Part shown: one piece after another, positions 43,487 through 52,810 of the stretch
Layout: each line of letters begins with the position of its first letter
Position numbering within the stretch: position 1 is the stretch's first letter
NCBI GenBank assembly: GCA_000155435.1
Contig: DS990260.1
Location: 2,526,862 to 2,590,861 of the forward strand
DNA length: 64,000 bases
Origin: Clostridiales bacterium 1_7_47FAA
GTDB lineage: Bacteria > Bacillota > Clostridia > Lachnospirales > Lachnospiraceae
Direction of reading: 5' to 3'
Notes under the pieces: generated by a model
What the model was told of the DNA's origin: nothing
What the model saw: only the letters and a program-made list of their open reading frames with translations
Database searches by the model: none
Translations under genes and position numbers: made by a program

Positions 43487-44176
43487 CTATTCATCCGCAA
43501 ACCTGTACCCCACGCCGATTTCCGTCCTGATAAACCTGGAATGTGCGGTCTGGTCCCCTATCTTTTTCCTGACATTGGCCATGAATACCCGGAGTCTTCT
43601 GTAGTCCCCGGTGTCATCATTTCCCCAGATTTCCTGCTGGATGTAACTGTTTGTCAGGACCTTTCCCTTATTTGTCACCATAAGGATCAGGATCTTATAT
43701 TCCACCGGTGTCAAATGGACCTGTTTCCCATGGACATAAACCTTTCTCTTTTCAAAATCAATCTCCAGGTAATCCATGCGGAATGTATCATCCTTCACCG
43801 GTCTTTGGTCCTCCCTGTGCCTCAGGGCGGCCCTGATACGCGCCATAAGTTCCTCTGCATGGCAGGACTTTGCCACATAATCATCAGCCCCGCAGTCCAA
43901 AGCCTCCACCATGACGGCTTCTTCTGTTTTGGATGTCACAATAATGACCGGGGTCCCTGATTCCTGCCGGATCATCTTCAGCACTTCCATTCCATCCATG
44001 TCAGGAAGGGCCAGGTCAAGCAGTACGATATCCGGATGCCCTGCATAAAAAAATGACAGGCCTCCCAGACCGTTCTCGGCCTGGTGGAACCGGTAAGTCT
44101 CCGTATCTGACGTATTTTCCATAAGCTTCTGCATGATTTCATCATTATGGATTATAAGAACCGTGTATTGAGTCAT
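43487..44176 (-). CDS. KdpE-type response regulator with altered acidic pocket
   Basis: Start set at MTQYTVLIIHNDEIMQ (44176), with AGGAGG 12 bp upstream. The 229-residue protein aligns along its whole length with the KdpE at 28238-28927, including the phospho-Asp in LLDLALPDMDG and the C-terminal winged helix (TEIGVGYRF). Where the paralogue has VIEDD, this protein has IIHND: the Glu-Asp pair that holds Mg2+ is His-Asn. The conserved TKP is AKS. It may be active without normal phosphorylation, or serve as a modulator. It stands alone, without a kinase gene next to it, 0.7 kb upstream of kdpF. Confidence 0.88.
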   Translation of the reverse strand: MTQYTVLIIHNDEIMQKLMENTSDTETYRFHQAENGLGGLSFFYAGHPDIVLLDLALPDMDGMEVLKMIRQESGTPVIIVTSKTEEAVMVEALDCGADDYVAKSCHAEELMARIRAALRHREDQRPVKDDTFRMDYLEIDFEKRKVYVHGKQVHLTPVEYKILILMVTNKGKVLTNSYIQQEIWGNDDTGDYRRLRVFMANVRKKIGDQTAHSRFIRTEIGVGYRFADE

Positions 44177-44380
44177 ATTCCTTCCACCTCCTGGATGCCT
44201 CTTTCCTTCCCGGAATACCTGCTGTCCCCAGATTCCGGCCATCCGGGTTTCCGGTCTGGCCCCTCCAGACTTGCCCCAGCCAGCCTGTTTCTATAAAATA
44301 CCAGAACTGTACGTTAAAAAGCCATATGCCATTTTTCCTATGATATAAATATCCTGTGAATACTTTTTTACAACACAAAA

Positions 44381-44432
44381 AAGCTGGCCCCCGGACTGAT
44401 CTGACAAAATCACATCATTCCTGAGCCAGCTT
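44381..44432 (-). terminator. Rho-independent terminator after the ferredoxin gene
   Basis: AAGCTGGC (44381-44388) and GCCAGCTT (44425-44432) pair. On the minus strand the hairpin is followed by TTTTTTGTG. It lies 35 bp after the ferredoxin stop codon and ends the symporter/flavoprotein/ferredoxin transcript. Confidence 0.8.
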
Positions 44433-44466
44433 CTGCTTTATTATATTTGATTTGATACGGCCATCC

Positions 44467-44739
44467 TTACTCAATCCCCACAAACTTGGTCTGGTTCATC
44501 AGCGGATGCCTCAGATGTATGGCCCCCTTGACCGGACAGGCCATGACGCAGGAGCCGCAGTAATAGCACTCCCCCGGATACATCACCACGGGATGCTTCC
44601 CCTTTTCCGGTGAAGGAATCATGATATCCACCTGGCACACGGATGCACACTGGTTACAGCCAATGCAAAGCTTATCATCAAAGGACAGGGGCTTCACGCT
44701 GCATGACACCGGTTCTGCCTGAAATTCAATTTTCTTCAT
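44467..44739 (-). CDS. Two-[4Fe-4S] ferredoxin-type subunit
   Basis: The 90-residue protein has two full cysteine motifs, CIGCNQCASVCQVD (about 26-39) and CYYCGSCVMACPVKGA (about 58-73), each binding one 4Fe-4S cluster. The gene starts inside the end of the flavoprotein gene (14-bp overlap), so the two are made together. It resembles AprB-like electron-transfer subunits but is shorter. It likely passes electrons to the FAD subunit. The membrane or soluble electron donor is unknown. Confidence 0.88.
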   Translation of the reverse strand: MKKIEFQAEPVSCSVKPLSFDDKLCIGCNQCASVCQVDIMIPSPEKGKHPVVMYPGECYYCGSCVMACPVKGAIHLRHPLMNQTKFVGIE

Positions 44740-46678
44740 ACAACCCAGCCTCCTCCTTTATATAGTCCTGGTTGCAGGCTTCATACCCGGCCTTCACATC
44801 CCCGTAATACCGCTTTGGCACCCTTCTGCTGCGGATTTCCCCGTCCTCCTGGTAAATGGTGATGAAGCACTGGTCTTCTTCCGGATCCGTCTGCGGATAA
44901 TCGCTGCGCTCAAAGCAAAGAGGCACGGAGCTGGATCTGCGCAGCAGGCAGGAGTTGATGATCAGCTTACATACTTCTAAGATATCCATTACCTCATGGG
45001 CACGCATCAATTCATGGGGGTTGGAGCATGAGAGGGCGGGTACATATTCCCTTTCATAGCTTTCCAGCAGTTCCAGGCCCTGGGTCAGCAGCATGTCATT
45101 CTTCACGCCTCCGCAGTAATTCTGCATGGCCTTGGAGACCGCCTTGTTAAGCTCCCTCCAGTCCATTCCGTCCTCCACAAAAAGCGGGGCATAAAGCCGT
45201 TCCTTCTCCCGCTCCACATCCGCCCGGTCCGGCGCTGCCGGTTCAAGCCCATGGCAGGCCGCTGCCGCCTTCCGCCCCGCGTAATACCCGGTTGCAGCTG
45301 CAAATCCGCAGCAGTCCGATGCGTACAGCTGGTCTCCGGCAGCATAAAGCCCATCAATGTTGGTCTTTAAATCCCAGTCATGGAAAATGCCTCCGGGCGC
45401 GCCGAACAGCTGGCGCTCCTGTGCCAGGAAGGCAGCTGACTGCCAGCCCGTCCCATAGGACTGGAGACGGTGTTTTGCAGGGTCAAACCCACGCTCTGTG
45501 AAATTCTCCAGGACCGGAATCTTAGTCTTGCCTTCCTCACCCACCATCATGCCCCAGATGACCCGGCGCTCTTCGTCCGGCATCCTGCTTAAATCCGCAT
45601 AGAACGGCAGCTGGTATCCGCGCCTCATCAGTTCCTCAAATTCCAGTGTCTCAGGCCCGCGGTACTCATACTTGGGATTGTCAATCACCCCGCCCTTCAG
45701 GAAAAACTTCTGTCCTTTGGCCGGATAATACCGTTCTTTTACGGTCTTAAGCTCATTTCCATCCCGGTCCACATATGGGATTTCCCGGCCCCTGGCATCC
45801 ACCATGGTGGCCGCGTACCAGGTATTATGGTTATTCCCCGTGCTGTAGGGCGGAAAGCTTCTGCCTGCGGCTGAAAACTCCCCACGCACGGATTTCTCCA
45901 TCATGGTAAACTCAACCCCAGCCCGGTAGCCCATGGCGTGGCCGCTGCCAATGCTCTGGGTTGGACGGAATTCGCTTAAACCTACCTGATCTGAATCAAA
46001 GAGCCAGATTCTGGCCGGCCTTGACATGGCAAGGACCGTTGTCCTGGAGCTGAACACCAGGAACTTCCCCGTATGTACGTCCATACCCATGGCGCCGATG
46101 CAGCGCCTGCTGCCATTCTCCTGTTTTACCAGCAATGCCGTTGCCTCGGTCCTGTCATGGATTTCCACGCCCAGGCGTCTTAACTCCTTATAAAGAGCCG
46201 GTTTAAAGGTGCTTCCCCAGACGCGGATTGTAAATTTATTCTCATAGTCATAGGCAAACATCAGCCCGGTTTTCCCATCCCTGAAATCCGCCCCCGCGAA
46301 CTCACCCTGGGTATCCCTGATTTTGCCCCCAAAGGACTCCATGTCCTTAAGCCTGTGCCAGCCCTCCTGACATTCGATGTAGTGGGCAATCCCATTGCTG
46401 TACCCATCCTGCTCATCTATGTAGGCATTGGCAATCTCCTCTGCCGTTACTTTGGAGCAGGGGTTAGTGCAGGCTGACTCCCAGTGGTCAAAACCGCTTC
46501 CCGCTGCGCCGCTGCGGACCGTGGCTCCTTTTTCTACTAATATTACCCTTTTTCCCTTCCGGGCCGCTGCAATGGCTGCATAACAGCCCGCCATGCCGCC
46601 TCCCAGGACAAGGACGTCACCTGATACCTGCTCCTCCTGGTCCATTTCGTTGGGATAAGGCCATTTCATATCTGACAT
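44726..46678 (-). CDS. FAD-dependent oxidoreductase, fumarate reductase/AprA-like flavoprotein
   Basis: The 650-residue protein has an N-terminal dinucleotide fold VLVLGGGMAGCYAAIAAARKG at about 22-43 with the acidic VEKG after strand 2, a capping domain, the FAD-binding end NIDGLYAAGDQLYASDCCGFAAATGYYAGRKAA near 435-467, and a C-terminal helical domain. This is the fumarate reductase/adenylylsulfate reductase alpha fold. It is coupled to a ferredoxin, not to a haem or quinone subunit. Upstream is a Na+/solute symporter gene. I infer reduction of an imported organic substrate with electrons from ferredoxin. The substrate cannot be named. Confidence 0.85.
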   Translation of the reverse strand: MSDMKWPYPNEMDQEEQVSGDVLVLGGGMAGCYAAIAAARKGKRVILVEKGATVRSGAAGSGFDHWESACTNPCSKVTAEEIANAYIDEQDGYSNGIAHYIECQEGWHRLKDMESFGGKIRDTQGEFAGADFRDGKTGLMFAYDYENKFTIRVWGSTFKPALYKELRRLGVEIHDRTEATALLVKQENGSRRCIGAMGMDVHTGKFLVFSSRTTVLAMSRPARIWLFDSDQVGLSEFRPTQSIGSGHAMGYRAGVEFTMMEKSVRGEFSAAGRSFPPYSTGNNHNTWYAATMVDARGREIPYVDRDGNELKTVKERYYPAKGQKFFLKGGVIDNPKYEYRGPETLEFEELMRRGYQLPFYADLSRMPDEERRVIWGMMVGEEGKTKIPVLENFTERGFDPAKHRLQSYGTGWQSAAFLAQERQLFGAPGGIFHDWDLKTNIDGLYAAGDQLYASDCCGFAAATGYYAGRKAAAACHGLEPAAPDRADVEREKERLYAPLFVEDGMDWRELNKAVSKAMQNYCGGVKNDMLLTQGLELLESYEREYVPALSCSNPHELMRAHEVMDILEVCKLIINSCLLRRSSSVPLCFERSDYPQTDPEEDQCFITIYQEDGEIRSRRVPKRYYGDVKAGYEACNQDYIKEEAGLYEEN

Positions 46679-46731
46679 ATTACCTCTTTTCTGTGTTCAA
46701 ACACGCCCTGATATACAATCTATCGTATGAC

Positions 46732-48141
46732 TTAATTCTTTCCTTTCCGGTCAGCCATGCTGAATAGGATCAGGAATACGGCTGAAACCGTATATGCGAT
46801 TAAAAGTGAAAGATCTGTGTTCATTTTCCCATATAAAGGTCCTGGTATGCCGAACAGGAAGGACACTACCCCCACGATGCCGCCCGCAATGGCTGCCGCA
46901 AACGCCCCCCTTCTTGTGGCCCCCTTCCATACCAGTCCGCCCAGCAGCGGAATCAGCAGGCTGCCCATATACGGATAATTGAAAATAATCATGGCGTCCA
47001 ATATGTCCGTCATATGGAAGGCAAAGAAAATACCTGCCAGGCTGCCCAGGAACACCGTTACCTGGGAGATCAGCTTTGACTTTGGAAGCTTGTCCAGGTC
47101 GTCCACCTCCGGATGAAGGAACTTATTATAAAAGTCCCTTGCAAAGGACGCGCCCATGGACAGGATCACACAGTTGGCGCTGGACATGGCCGCCGCCAGT
47201 ATGGCCGCAATCACGATGCCTGCCAGTACAGGAGGCAGGACGCCGGTGGCCGCTATGGTGAAAATGCCGTCTGTCACGCCCGGGAAAAGGCTCCTTGCCG
47301 CCACGCCGATGGTGGAACAGAACGCGCCTATGATGATGACCAGGATACCGCCTATGATACAGCCAATCCTTGCTGTCTTTGCGTCTTTGGATGACTGTAT
47401 GCGCGAGTAGGCGTCATAGGACACGGATATGGACAGCAGGAACGGCAGTACCAGGTATATGAACCTTGAACCCATTCCTGCCGGAATGAACGGCGTTGCA
47501 AAAATCTCCCCAATGCTTCCCCCGGCCCCCACATAACGGATCAGGATTGCAACTGCCAGGATTGGCACACCCACTGCAATGATGGCTGTCTGAGCCACAT
47601 CGGTCAGCACAACGCCCCACATGCCGCCCACGGTACAGTAGATAAGGATTACCACTGCCGTAATCACAACCCCTGTCTTAAACGGGATGCCGAAACCAGC
47701 CAGGATACCGCCGGACGCCAGCAGCTGCGCAATGAAAATACCCAGAAGGCTGGGCACATTGCTGATCCAGGCCCAAAGCCGGATTGCCTTGCTCTCCCCA
47801 TAGCGCTGTGCAAAATAATCCAGGGGCACATAGCCTTCCTGCTCCCTGAGTTTCTTTGTTGTTACAAGTCCCGCTATGATCAGACCTCCGCCGCATCCAA
47901 ATGCATAATACATACCCGGCCATACGCCCAGGTCATAGCCATTGGTGGCGCTGCTGAGCACGATACCCACCCCAATCTGTACTGCTGCCAGCGTAATGGC
48001 GGTCATGGTCACGTTCAGTTTCCTTCCCGCCACCAGATAATCAGAAGTTGCCTTATTCCTTCTTGCAGCGATTATCCCTATCAGGATCATTGCTGCAAAG
48101 TAAATGACACAAACCACTACAACTATTTTTTCCTTTTCCAT
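46732..48141 (-). CDS. Sodium:solute symporter family permease
   Basis: The 469-residue carrier has about 13 membrane helices and the SSS signatures: ATSDYLVAGRKLNVTMTAITL near the N-terminus, GGLIIAGLVTTKKLREQEGYVPLDYFAQRYG in the middle, and SSANCVILSMGASFARDFYNKF around residue 315. These carriers import organic acids, amino acids or sugars with Na+. AAAGGA precedes the ATG. It is the first gene of a transcript with the flavoprotein and ferredoxin (53-bp gap) and diverges from a GntR regulator. It probably supplies the flavoprotein's substrate. Confidence 0.88.
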   Translation of the reverse strand: MEKEKIVVVVCVIYFAAMILIGIIAARRNKATSDYLVAGRKLNVTMTAITLAAVQIGVGIVLSSATNGYDLGVWPGMYYAFGCGGGLIIAGLVTTKKLREQEGYVPLDYFAQRYGESKAIRLWAWISNVPSLLGIFIAQLLASGGILAGFGIPFKTGVVITAVVILIYCTVGGMWGVVLTDVAQTAIIAVGVPILAVAILIRYVGAGGSIGEIFATPFIPAGMGSRFIYLVLPFLLSISVSYDAYSRIQSSKDAKTARIGCIIGGILVIIIGAFCSTIGVAARSLFPGVTDGIFTIAATGVLPPVLAGIVIAAILAAAMSSANCVILSMGASFARDFYNKFLHPEVDDLDKLPKSKLISQVTVFLGSLAGIFFAFHMTDILDAMIIFNYPYMGSLLIPLLGGLVWKGATRRGAFAAAIAGGIVGVVSFLFGIPGPLYGKMNTDLSLLIAYTVSAVFLILFSMADRKGKN

Positions 48142-48333
48142 ACCATGATTCCTTTCTTTTTCACTTTAAACCATTAAAGCCCATGTGTATTTTACCATCA
48201 AAGGTATTATTTGGCAATATGCATTTTGCAAAATGTCAAATAAATATAGATGGTTCTTCTTTATCATTGCATTCTGACAATTCCCTGTGATAAAATGATA
48301 GCTATCCCCATCTAATATGAAAGGCAGCTGACC

Positions 48334-48990
48334 ATGGATTTAAAAAAGACCCTGTCCGAACAGATATATGAGATATTGAGAAATGATATAGTAACCCAGG
48401 CCATTCCCTGCGGTTCCAAGCTGACCCTGAAGATACTCCAGGAACGCTTTCACGTAAGTTCCACCCCCATCAGGGAAGCCCTGACCCGCCTGGCTGAAGA
48501 ACAGCTTGCCTCCTATTATTCCAACATAGGCGTGTCCGTTGTCAGCCTGGATGAAACAGATGTAAAGGAAATCTACCAGTTCATGGGTGACCTTGACAGC
48601 CTGGCGGTAAGCTATGCCTCCCGCTGTCCGGACCAGAAGCCCATCCTCAGAGAACTGCGTGAAAACCTTTCCCGGATGGATGCCTGTGACCTGGCCTCAC
48701 CCAGCTGGCAGGACTACTCAGACCGTTTCCACCTGATTTTCTATGACTACTGTGAGAACAGCCGCCTGGTCCATTCCGCCCAGCGCATGCGCAGCCAGAT
48801 GTCCATCCTGGCCTACCAGTATGAAAAACAGGCCCCGAAGCAGGACCTGATTTTAAAAGAACACCATATGATTTTCAGCCTGTATGAAACAGGACAGTAT
48901 GAGGGGGCCGTGGCTATGATGAAAGAGCATCTGAGCCATTCCCTGGAATTTGCCATGGAGATTGCCCGGAAGCAGCCTGGGCGTGTTTGA
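48334..48990 (+). CDS. GntR family regulator, FadR/FCD type
   Basis: The 218-residue protein has a winged helix at about 1-70 (LKTLTL-type GSKLTLKILQERFHVSSTPIREALTRLAEE is the classic GntR signature region) and an all-helical FCD ligand domain at about 85-215 with Asp/His positions expected for a metal-bound carboxylate ligand. It diverges from the symporter, separated by 192 bp, and should control the symporter/flavoprotein/ferredoxin transcript in response to an organic acid. It converges with the xdh operon and is less likely to control that. Confidence 0.88.
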   Translation: MDLKKTLSEQIYEILRNDIVTQAIPCGSKLTLKILQERFHVSSTPIREALTRLAEEQLASYYSNIGVSVVSLDETDVKEIYQFMGDLDSLAVSYASRCPDQKPILRELRENLSRMDACDLASPSWQDYSDRFHLIFYDYCENSRLVHSAQRMRSQMSILAYQYEKQAPKQDLILKEHHMIFSLYETGQYEGAVAMMKEHLSHSLEFAMEIARKQPGRV

Positions 48991-49046
48991 AAATTCATTC
49001 CCGCCATCTGCCGCGCGCCTCCGCCCCACAGAAACCATCTGTTATC

Positions 49047-49532
49047 TTATTCTTTCCCAACTACTTTATATGTCTCCTCCACAATCCGCTCCATGGCATT
49101 CAGGATATTCTCATACCCCGTGCACCTGCAGAGGTGGCCGGATATCAGCTTCTTCAGCTCTTCCCTGTCATACTTCTTCCCGGTGCCCACGATTTCCACC
49201 GCGGACATGATCAGACCCGGGGTACAGAATCCGCACTGGACAGCTGCTTCCTCTATAAACGCCTTCTGGATGGGACTCAGCTCGCCGTTTGGCCCTTTTA
49301 ATCCTTCCACGGTCATGACATTCCTGCCGTCCGCCCACATGGCCAGATAGATGCAGGAATCCACGGCCTCGCCGTCCACCAGCACGGTGCAGGCGCCGCA
49401 TTCCCCGACCTCGCAGCCCTTTTTCACCGATGTATATCCAAGGTTTCTCAGGGTGTCTAACAGTGACTCCCGCTCATCCACGGAAACCTGTCTCAATTTT
49501 CCGTTTATCTTCAGATCAATCAGTCTAAGCAT
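49047..49532 (-). CDS. xdhC: Molybdenum hydroxylase, 2Fe-2S subunit
   Basis: The 161-residue subunit has the plant-type ferredoxin motif GCEVGECGACTVLVDGEAVDSC (about 37-58) and the second cluster motif CGFCTPGLIMSA ... HLCRCTGYENI (about 97-145), both complete. It passes electrons from the molybdenum centre to FAD in the xanthine dehydrogenase family. It overlaps the end of the FAD subunit gene by 8 bp, and is the last gene of the operon. Called xdhC in clostridial nomenclature; the small-subunit family also serves nicotinate and purine hydroxylases. Confidence 0.9.
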   Translation of the reverse strand: MLRLIDLKINGKLRQVSVDERESLLDTLRNLGYTSVKKGCEVGECGACTVLVDGEAVDSCIYLAMWADGRNVMTVEGLKGPNGELSPIQKAFIEEAAVQCGFCTPGLIMSAVEIVGTGKKYDREELKKLISGHLCRCTGYENILNAMERIVEETYKVVGKE

Positions 49533-50415
49533 CTATATTACCTCCTGCCAGAAGAATGGATTCCTTGAGTCCGCGCCTTGCCAGCTCCTTAATCAGCTGG
49601 AGCCGGAACTCCCTGCTGGCCCGCCAGGACGTCCTGGGATTCACCTGGGACAGGGCGGTTTCTGCAAATAAATCATAGATGGAGGCGTCCCTGACCATCT
49701 TTCCCCGGAGCGCCGCCTCCGCCTCATAACACCGCACCGGCGTAGGCGCGGCCACGCCGTATGCCAGGCGCACATCCTCAATCACGGTTTTATCCTCAGA
49801 CAGCTTAACCCTTACCGCGCAGCCAAGGGTGGCAATCTCCATGGCCTTACGCTTGCCGTACTTGATATAGCAGCCTTCCCAGCCCTCATAATCCTCCCTG
49901 GCAATCCTGAAGGCGGTACAGACTTCATTCTGTTTCCTCACGGTCCTTCCGGGGCCTGTGTAGAACTCGGTCACAGGTATCTCCCGGACGCCCTCCGGCC
50001 CCTCAAGCACCACCACTGCGTTCAGCGCGCACATGGTGGAGGCGGAATCCGCCGAGGTGGCCCCATTGCATATATTGCCGCCAATGGTGGCCGTATTCCT
50101 GACCTGGGGCCCGCCCACCTGGTCCACGGCAAGGCCCAGCATATTCAGGTGCTTCTGAATCATGGGGTGGTTGGTTATATGGGAAAACGAGGTTGCCGGC
50201 TTAATGATGATTGTCCCATCCGCATCCATTTCCACGCCTTTTAATTCCGGGATATTATGGATGGATACAAGGCCCTTTCCCGCATCCTTCCCTTCCCTGA
50301 CACGTATGAGCACATCCGTGCCCCCGCTGATGACCTCTGAATCCGGGTCAGCGCTGAGGGCTGCCACCGCATCCTCAACTGATTTGGCTTCATAAAATGA
50401 CTTTATATCAAACAT
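49525..50415 (-). CDS. xdhB: Molybdenum hydroxylase, FAD-binding subunit
   Basis: The 296-residue subunit shows the two FAD-binding blocks of the CO dehydrogenase flavoprotein family: VISGGTDVLIRVREG at about 33-47 and TIGGNICNGATSADSASTM at about 110-128. The C-terminal domain is complete. It accepts electrons from the 2Fe-2S subunit and passes them to NAD+ or a ferredoxin-type acceptor. AAGGAGA lies upstream of the ATG. It is 51 bp after the large subunit gene. Confidence 0.9.
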   Translation of the reverse strand: MFDIKSFYEAKSVEDAVAALSADPDSEVISGGTDVLIRVREGKDAGKGLVSIHNIPELKGVEMDADGTIIIKPATSFSHITNHPMIQKHLNMLGLAVDQVGGPQVRNTATIGGNICNGATSADSASTMCALNAVVVLEGPEGVREIPVTEFYTGPGRTVRKQNEVCTAFRIAREDYEGWEGCYIKYGKRKAMEIATLGCAVRVKLSEDKTVIEDVRLAYGVAAPTPVRCYEAEAALRGKMVRDASIYDLFAETALSQVNPRTSWRASREFRLQLIKELARRGLKESILLAGGNIDA

Positions 50416-50466
50416 AATGACTCTCCTTGCTATTGACTAATTCTGACCGGTCATCCCCGGCACATT

Positions 50467-52794
50467 TCAGATAAGCCCTTTTTCCTGGAACGCCCCGATG
50501 AGCCGCTGAGGCGTCATGGGTATGGTATCCATGGCAACCCCGGTCGCATGGAGCACGGCATTGCGCAGGGCCGGGGCCACCGGGATTGTGGGCGGCTCGC
50601 CCAGGGACTTATTTCCGTAAGGTCCGGTGGGGTCGTCTAACTGGATGAACTTCACGTTCAGGTCCGGGGTGTCCATGGCGGTTGGAATCTTATAATCCAG
50701 CAGGTTGTCATTGAGCGGCTTACCCTTATCACTGTAAATGAATTCCTCCGATAATCCGTATCCAAGCCCCATGGACATGCCTCCGTGGACCTGTGCCTCT
50801 GCCAGCTTGGGGTTCATCAGCATACCGGAATCATGCACATTGACAATCTCCTTCACCGTCACCTTGCCAAGAGGCATATCCACCTCCACATCCACAAAGC
50901 AGCAGCCCGAGGCAAATGAATTATCCCTGCACTGGTTTGTCACCTCTGCCGTGATATGCTCCGAGCGCTCCAGGGAATAGAATGCAGTGACCGCCAGGGT
51001 CGGCATGTCGATAAGCTCCTTCCCCGTTTCCTTCTCGATGACAAAATCATGGTCCACATCCAGTTCATCCACGGGCCGTCCATCCAGCATGAAGCTGGCG
51101 TAATCAAGAATCCTTGCCTTTAACGCCTCACCGCATTTTTTCACCGCCATGCCGGACACGTAAGTCTGGCGCGACGCATAGGCGCCCGTGTCGAAGGGGG
51201 CCGTATCCGTATCCTGGGTGGATACGATGTATACGTGTTCAAAGCTGATTCCCGTTGTCTGGGCCGCCATCTGGGAGAATACGGTGTCCGCTCCCTGTCC
51301 GATCTCAGTGGCTCCCAGCTGTACCTGGATGGAACCGTCCTGGTTCAATATCATCCTGGCAGAAGCAGTTTCCAGGGAAATGGGGTACACCCCTGTCTTA
51401 TAGCAGAAAATCGCCATTCCGATTCCCCGTCTTACCGGCCCTGTCTGATTGGCATAGGCCCTGCGCCTTTCATCCCATCCGATATAATCAGCGCCCTTCT
51501 CCATACACTTCTTAAGGCCATAGGAGTGGAAGGTAATTCCGTTGGCAGGGTCCACGAAGCCCTCCGGCATACAGTTCTCCATCCTGAACCTGAGCGGGTC
51601 CGCTCCAATGGCATGGCATATGTCATCGGTGAGGGCTTCTGAGAAAAATGCGGCCTGCGGAATGCCATATCCGCGCATGGCTCCCGCAGTGGCAGTGGAG
51701 GTCCATACCGTATAGCAGTCAATCTCAGCTCCCAGCCGGTCCGCATAAATATCCTTAAACACATTGCCGCAGTTGGCGCAGATGGCATGACCGTGGGACG
51801 CATAGCCCCCGTTGTTGGCATAAGCCTCCAGCTTCCTGGCAAGCATTTTCCCGTCCTTTGTCACAACCGCCTTACATGACCCGTCGATGGCATGGCGGGT
51901 CCTGGTTCCATAGATGGTTTCCTCCCGGCTGATTTCCAGACGCACCGGACGTCCGCCCACCACAGTGGTAAGATATGCGTTCAAAGGCTCGTACAGAACA
52001 TCCTGCTTGTTGCCAAAGCCCCCGCCGATATAGGGCTTAATCACCCTTATGCGCCCGGCCGGGACTCCCAGGGCCTGGGAAATCACCCGCCTTACAATAT
52101 GGGGAATCTGTGTGGAGGAAGTAACCGTAATCTTCCCATTGGGTTCCACATAAGCCCAGGAAACAGGCAGTTCTATATGGCAGTGGGAAATACGTGGCGT
52201 ATGGTAATCCCTTTCAATCACGGTAAGCTGGTCCTTCCCATAGACGTCTTCTGCCGCCTTAAGGCCATCCTCAAAGGTAAAGTCCTTTGGCCCCATGGTC
52301 AGGTGGGAATGGACAATCACATTATCCTTCCTCAAATCAGGATGGAGAGGGGTGGCGCCCTCTTCCATGGCCTGTCTGACGGTCACTAGGGGTTCATATT
52401 CTTCATACTCCACCTTGATGAGCCTTGCCGCCTGCTGGCATGCAACCTCATTTTCCCCTATGATAGCAGCTATATCGTCCCCGTACAGCCTGACCCTCTG
52501 GTTCAAAAGCTTTCTGTCGGCAATATCCTGGTGGGCCTTCTCCACACTCCACGGATGTCCGGCAGTGGGGAACTGGTAATCCGGCACATCAAAGCAGGTG
52601 ACAATCTTCACAACCCCAGGCACCTTAAGCGCTTCCTCCAGATCAAAGCTTTTAACCAGTCCATTGGCAATGGTGGAATGCACCACTTTGGCGCACAGGC
52701 AGTCCTTTGGTTCCAAATCAGCCGTATACTTTGCTTCCCCGGTCACTTTCCCGTAAGCATCCACACGGTTTACGCTTTTACCAACTATGTTCAT
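50467..52794 (-). CDS. xdhA: Molybdenum hydroxylase, molybdopterin-binding subunit (xanthine dehydrogenase family)
   Basis: Start set at MNIVGKSVNRVDAYGK (52794), with GGAGGA 6 bp upstream. The ~775-residue protein has the cofactor motif IGGGFGNKQ, the substrate-side Arg in AGAMRGYGIPQ, QLGATEIGQGADTV and the catalytic Glu region KSLGEPPTIPVAPAL near the end, all typical of xanthine dehydrogenase-type hydroxylases. These insert oxygen from water into purines or other N-heterocycles. Purine is the likeliest substrate because of the neighbouring amidohydrolase, but nicotinate-type or other heterocycles are possible. It follows the TauE-type gene after 16 bp. Confidence 0.9.
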   Translation of the reverse strand: MNIVGKSVNRVDAYGKVTGEAKYTADLEPKDCLCAKVVHSTIANGLVKSFDLEEALKVPGVVKIVTCFDVPDYQFPTAGHPWSVEKAHQDIADRKLLNQRVRLYGDDIAAIIGENEVACQQAARLIKVEYEEYEPLVTVRQAMEEGATPLHPDLRKDNVIVHSHLTMGPKDFTFEDGLKAAEDVYGKDQLTVIERDYHTPRISHCHIELPVSWAYVEPNGKITVTSSTQIPHIVRRVISQALGVPAGRIRVIKPYIGGGFGNKQDVLYEPLNAYLTTVVGGRPVRLEISREETIYGTRTRHAIDGSCKAVVTKDGKMLARKLEAYANNGGYASHGHAICANCGNVFKDIYADRLGAEIDCYTVWTSTATAGAMRGYGIPQAAFFSEALTDDICHAIGADPLRFRMENCMPEGFVDPANGITFHSYGLKKCMEKGADYIGWDERRRAYANQTGPVRRGIGMAIFCYKTGVYPISLETASARMILNQDGSIQVQLGATEIGQGADTVFSQMAAQTTGISFEHVYIVSTQDTDTAPFDTGAYASRQTYVSGMAVKKCGEALKARILDYASFMLDGRPVDELDVDHDFVIEKETGKELIDMPTLAVTAFYSLERSEHITAEVTNQCRDNSFASGCCFVDVEVDMPLGKVTVKEIVNVHDSGMLMNPKLAEAQVHGGMSMGLGYGLSEEFIYSDKGKPLNDNLLDYKIPTAMDTPDLNVKFIQLDDPTGPYGNKSLGEPPTIPVAPALRNAVLHATGVAMDTIPMTPQRLIGAFQEKGLI

Positions 52795-52810
52795 GACAAA
52801 TCCTCCGACT

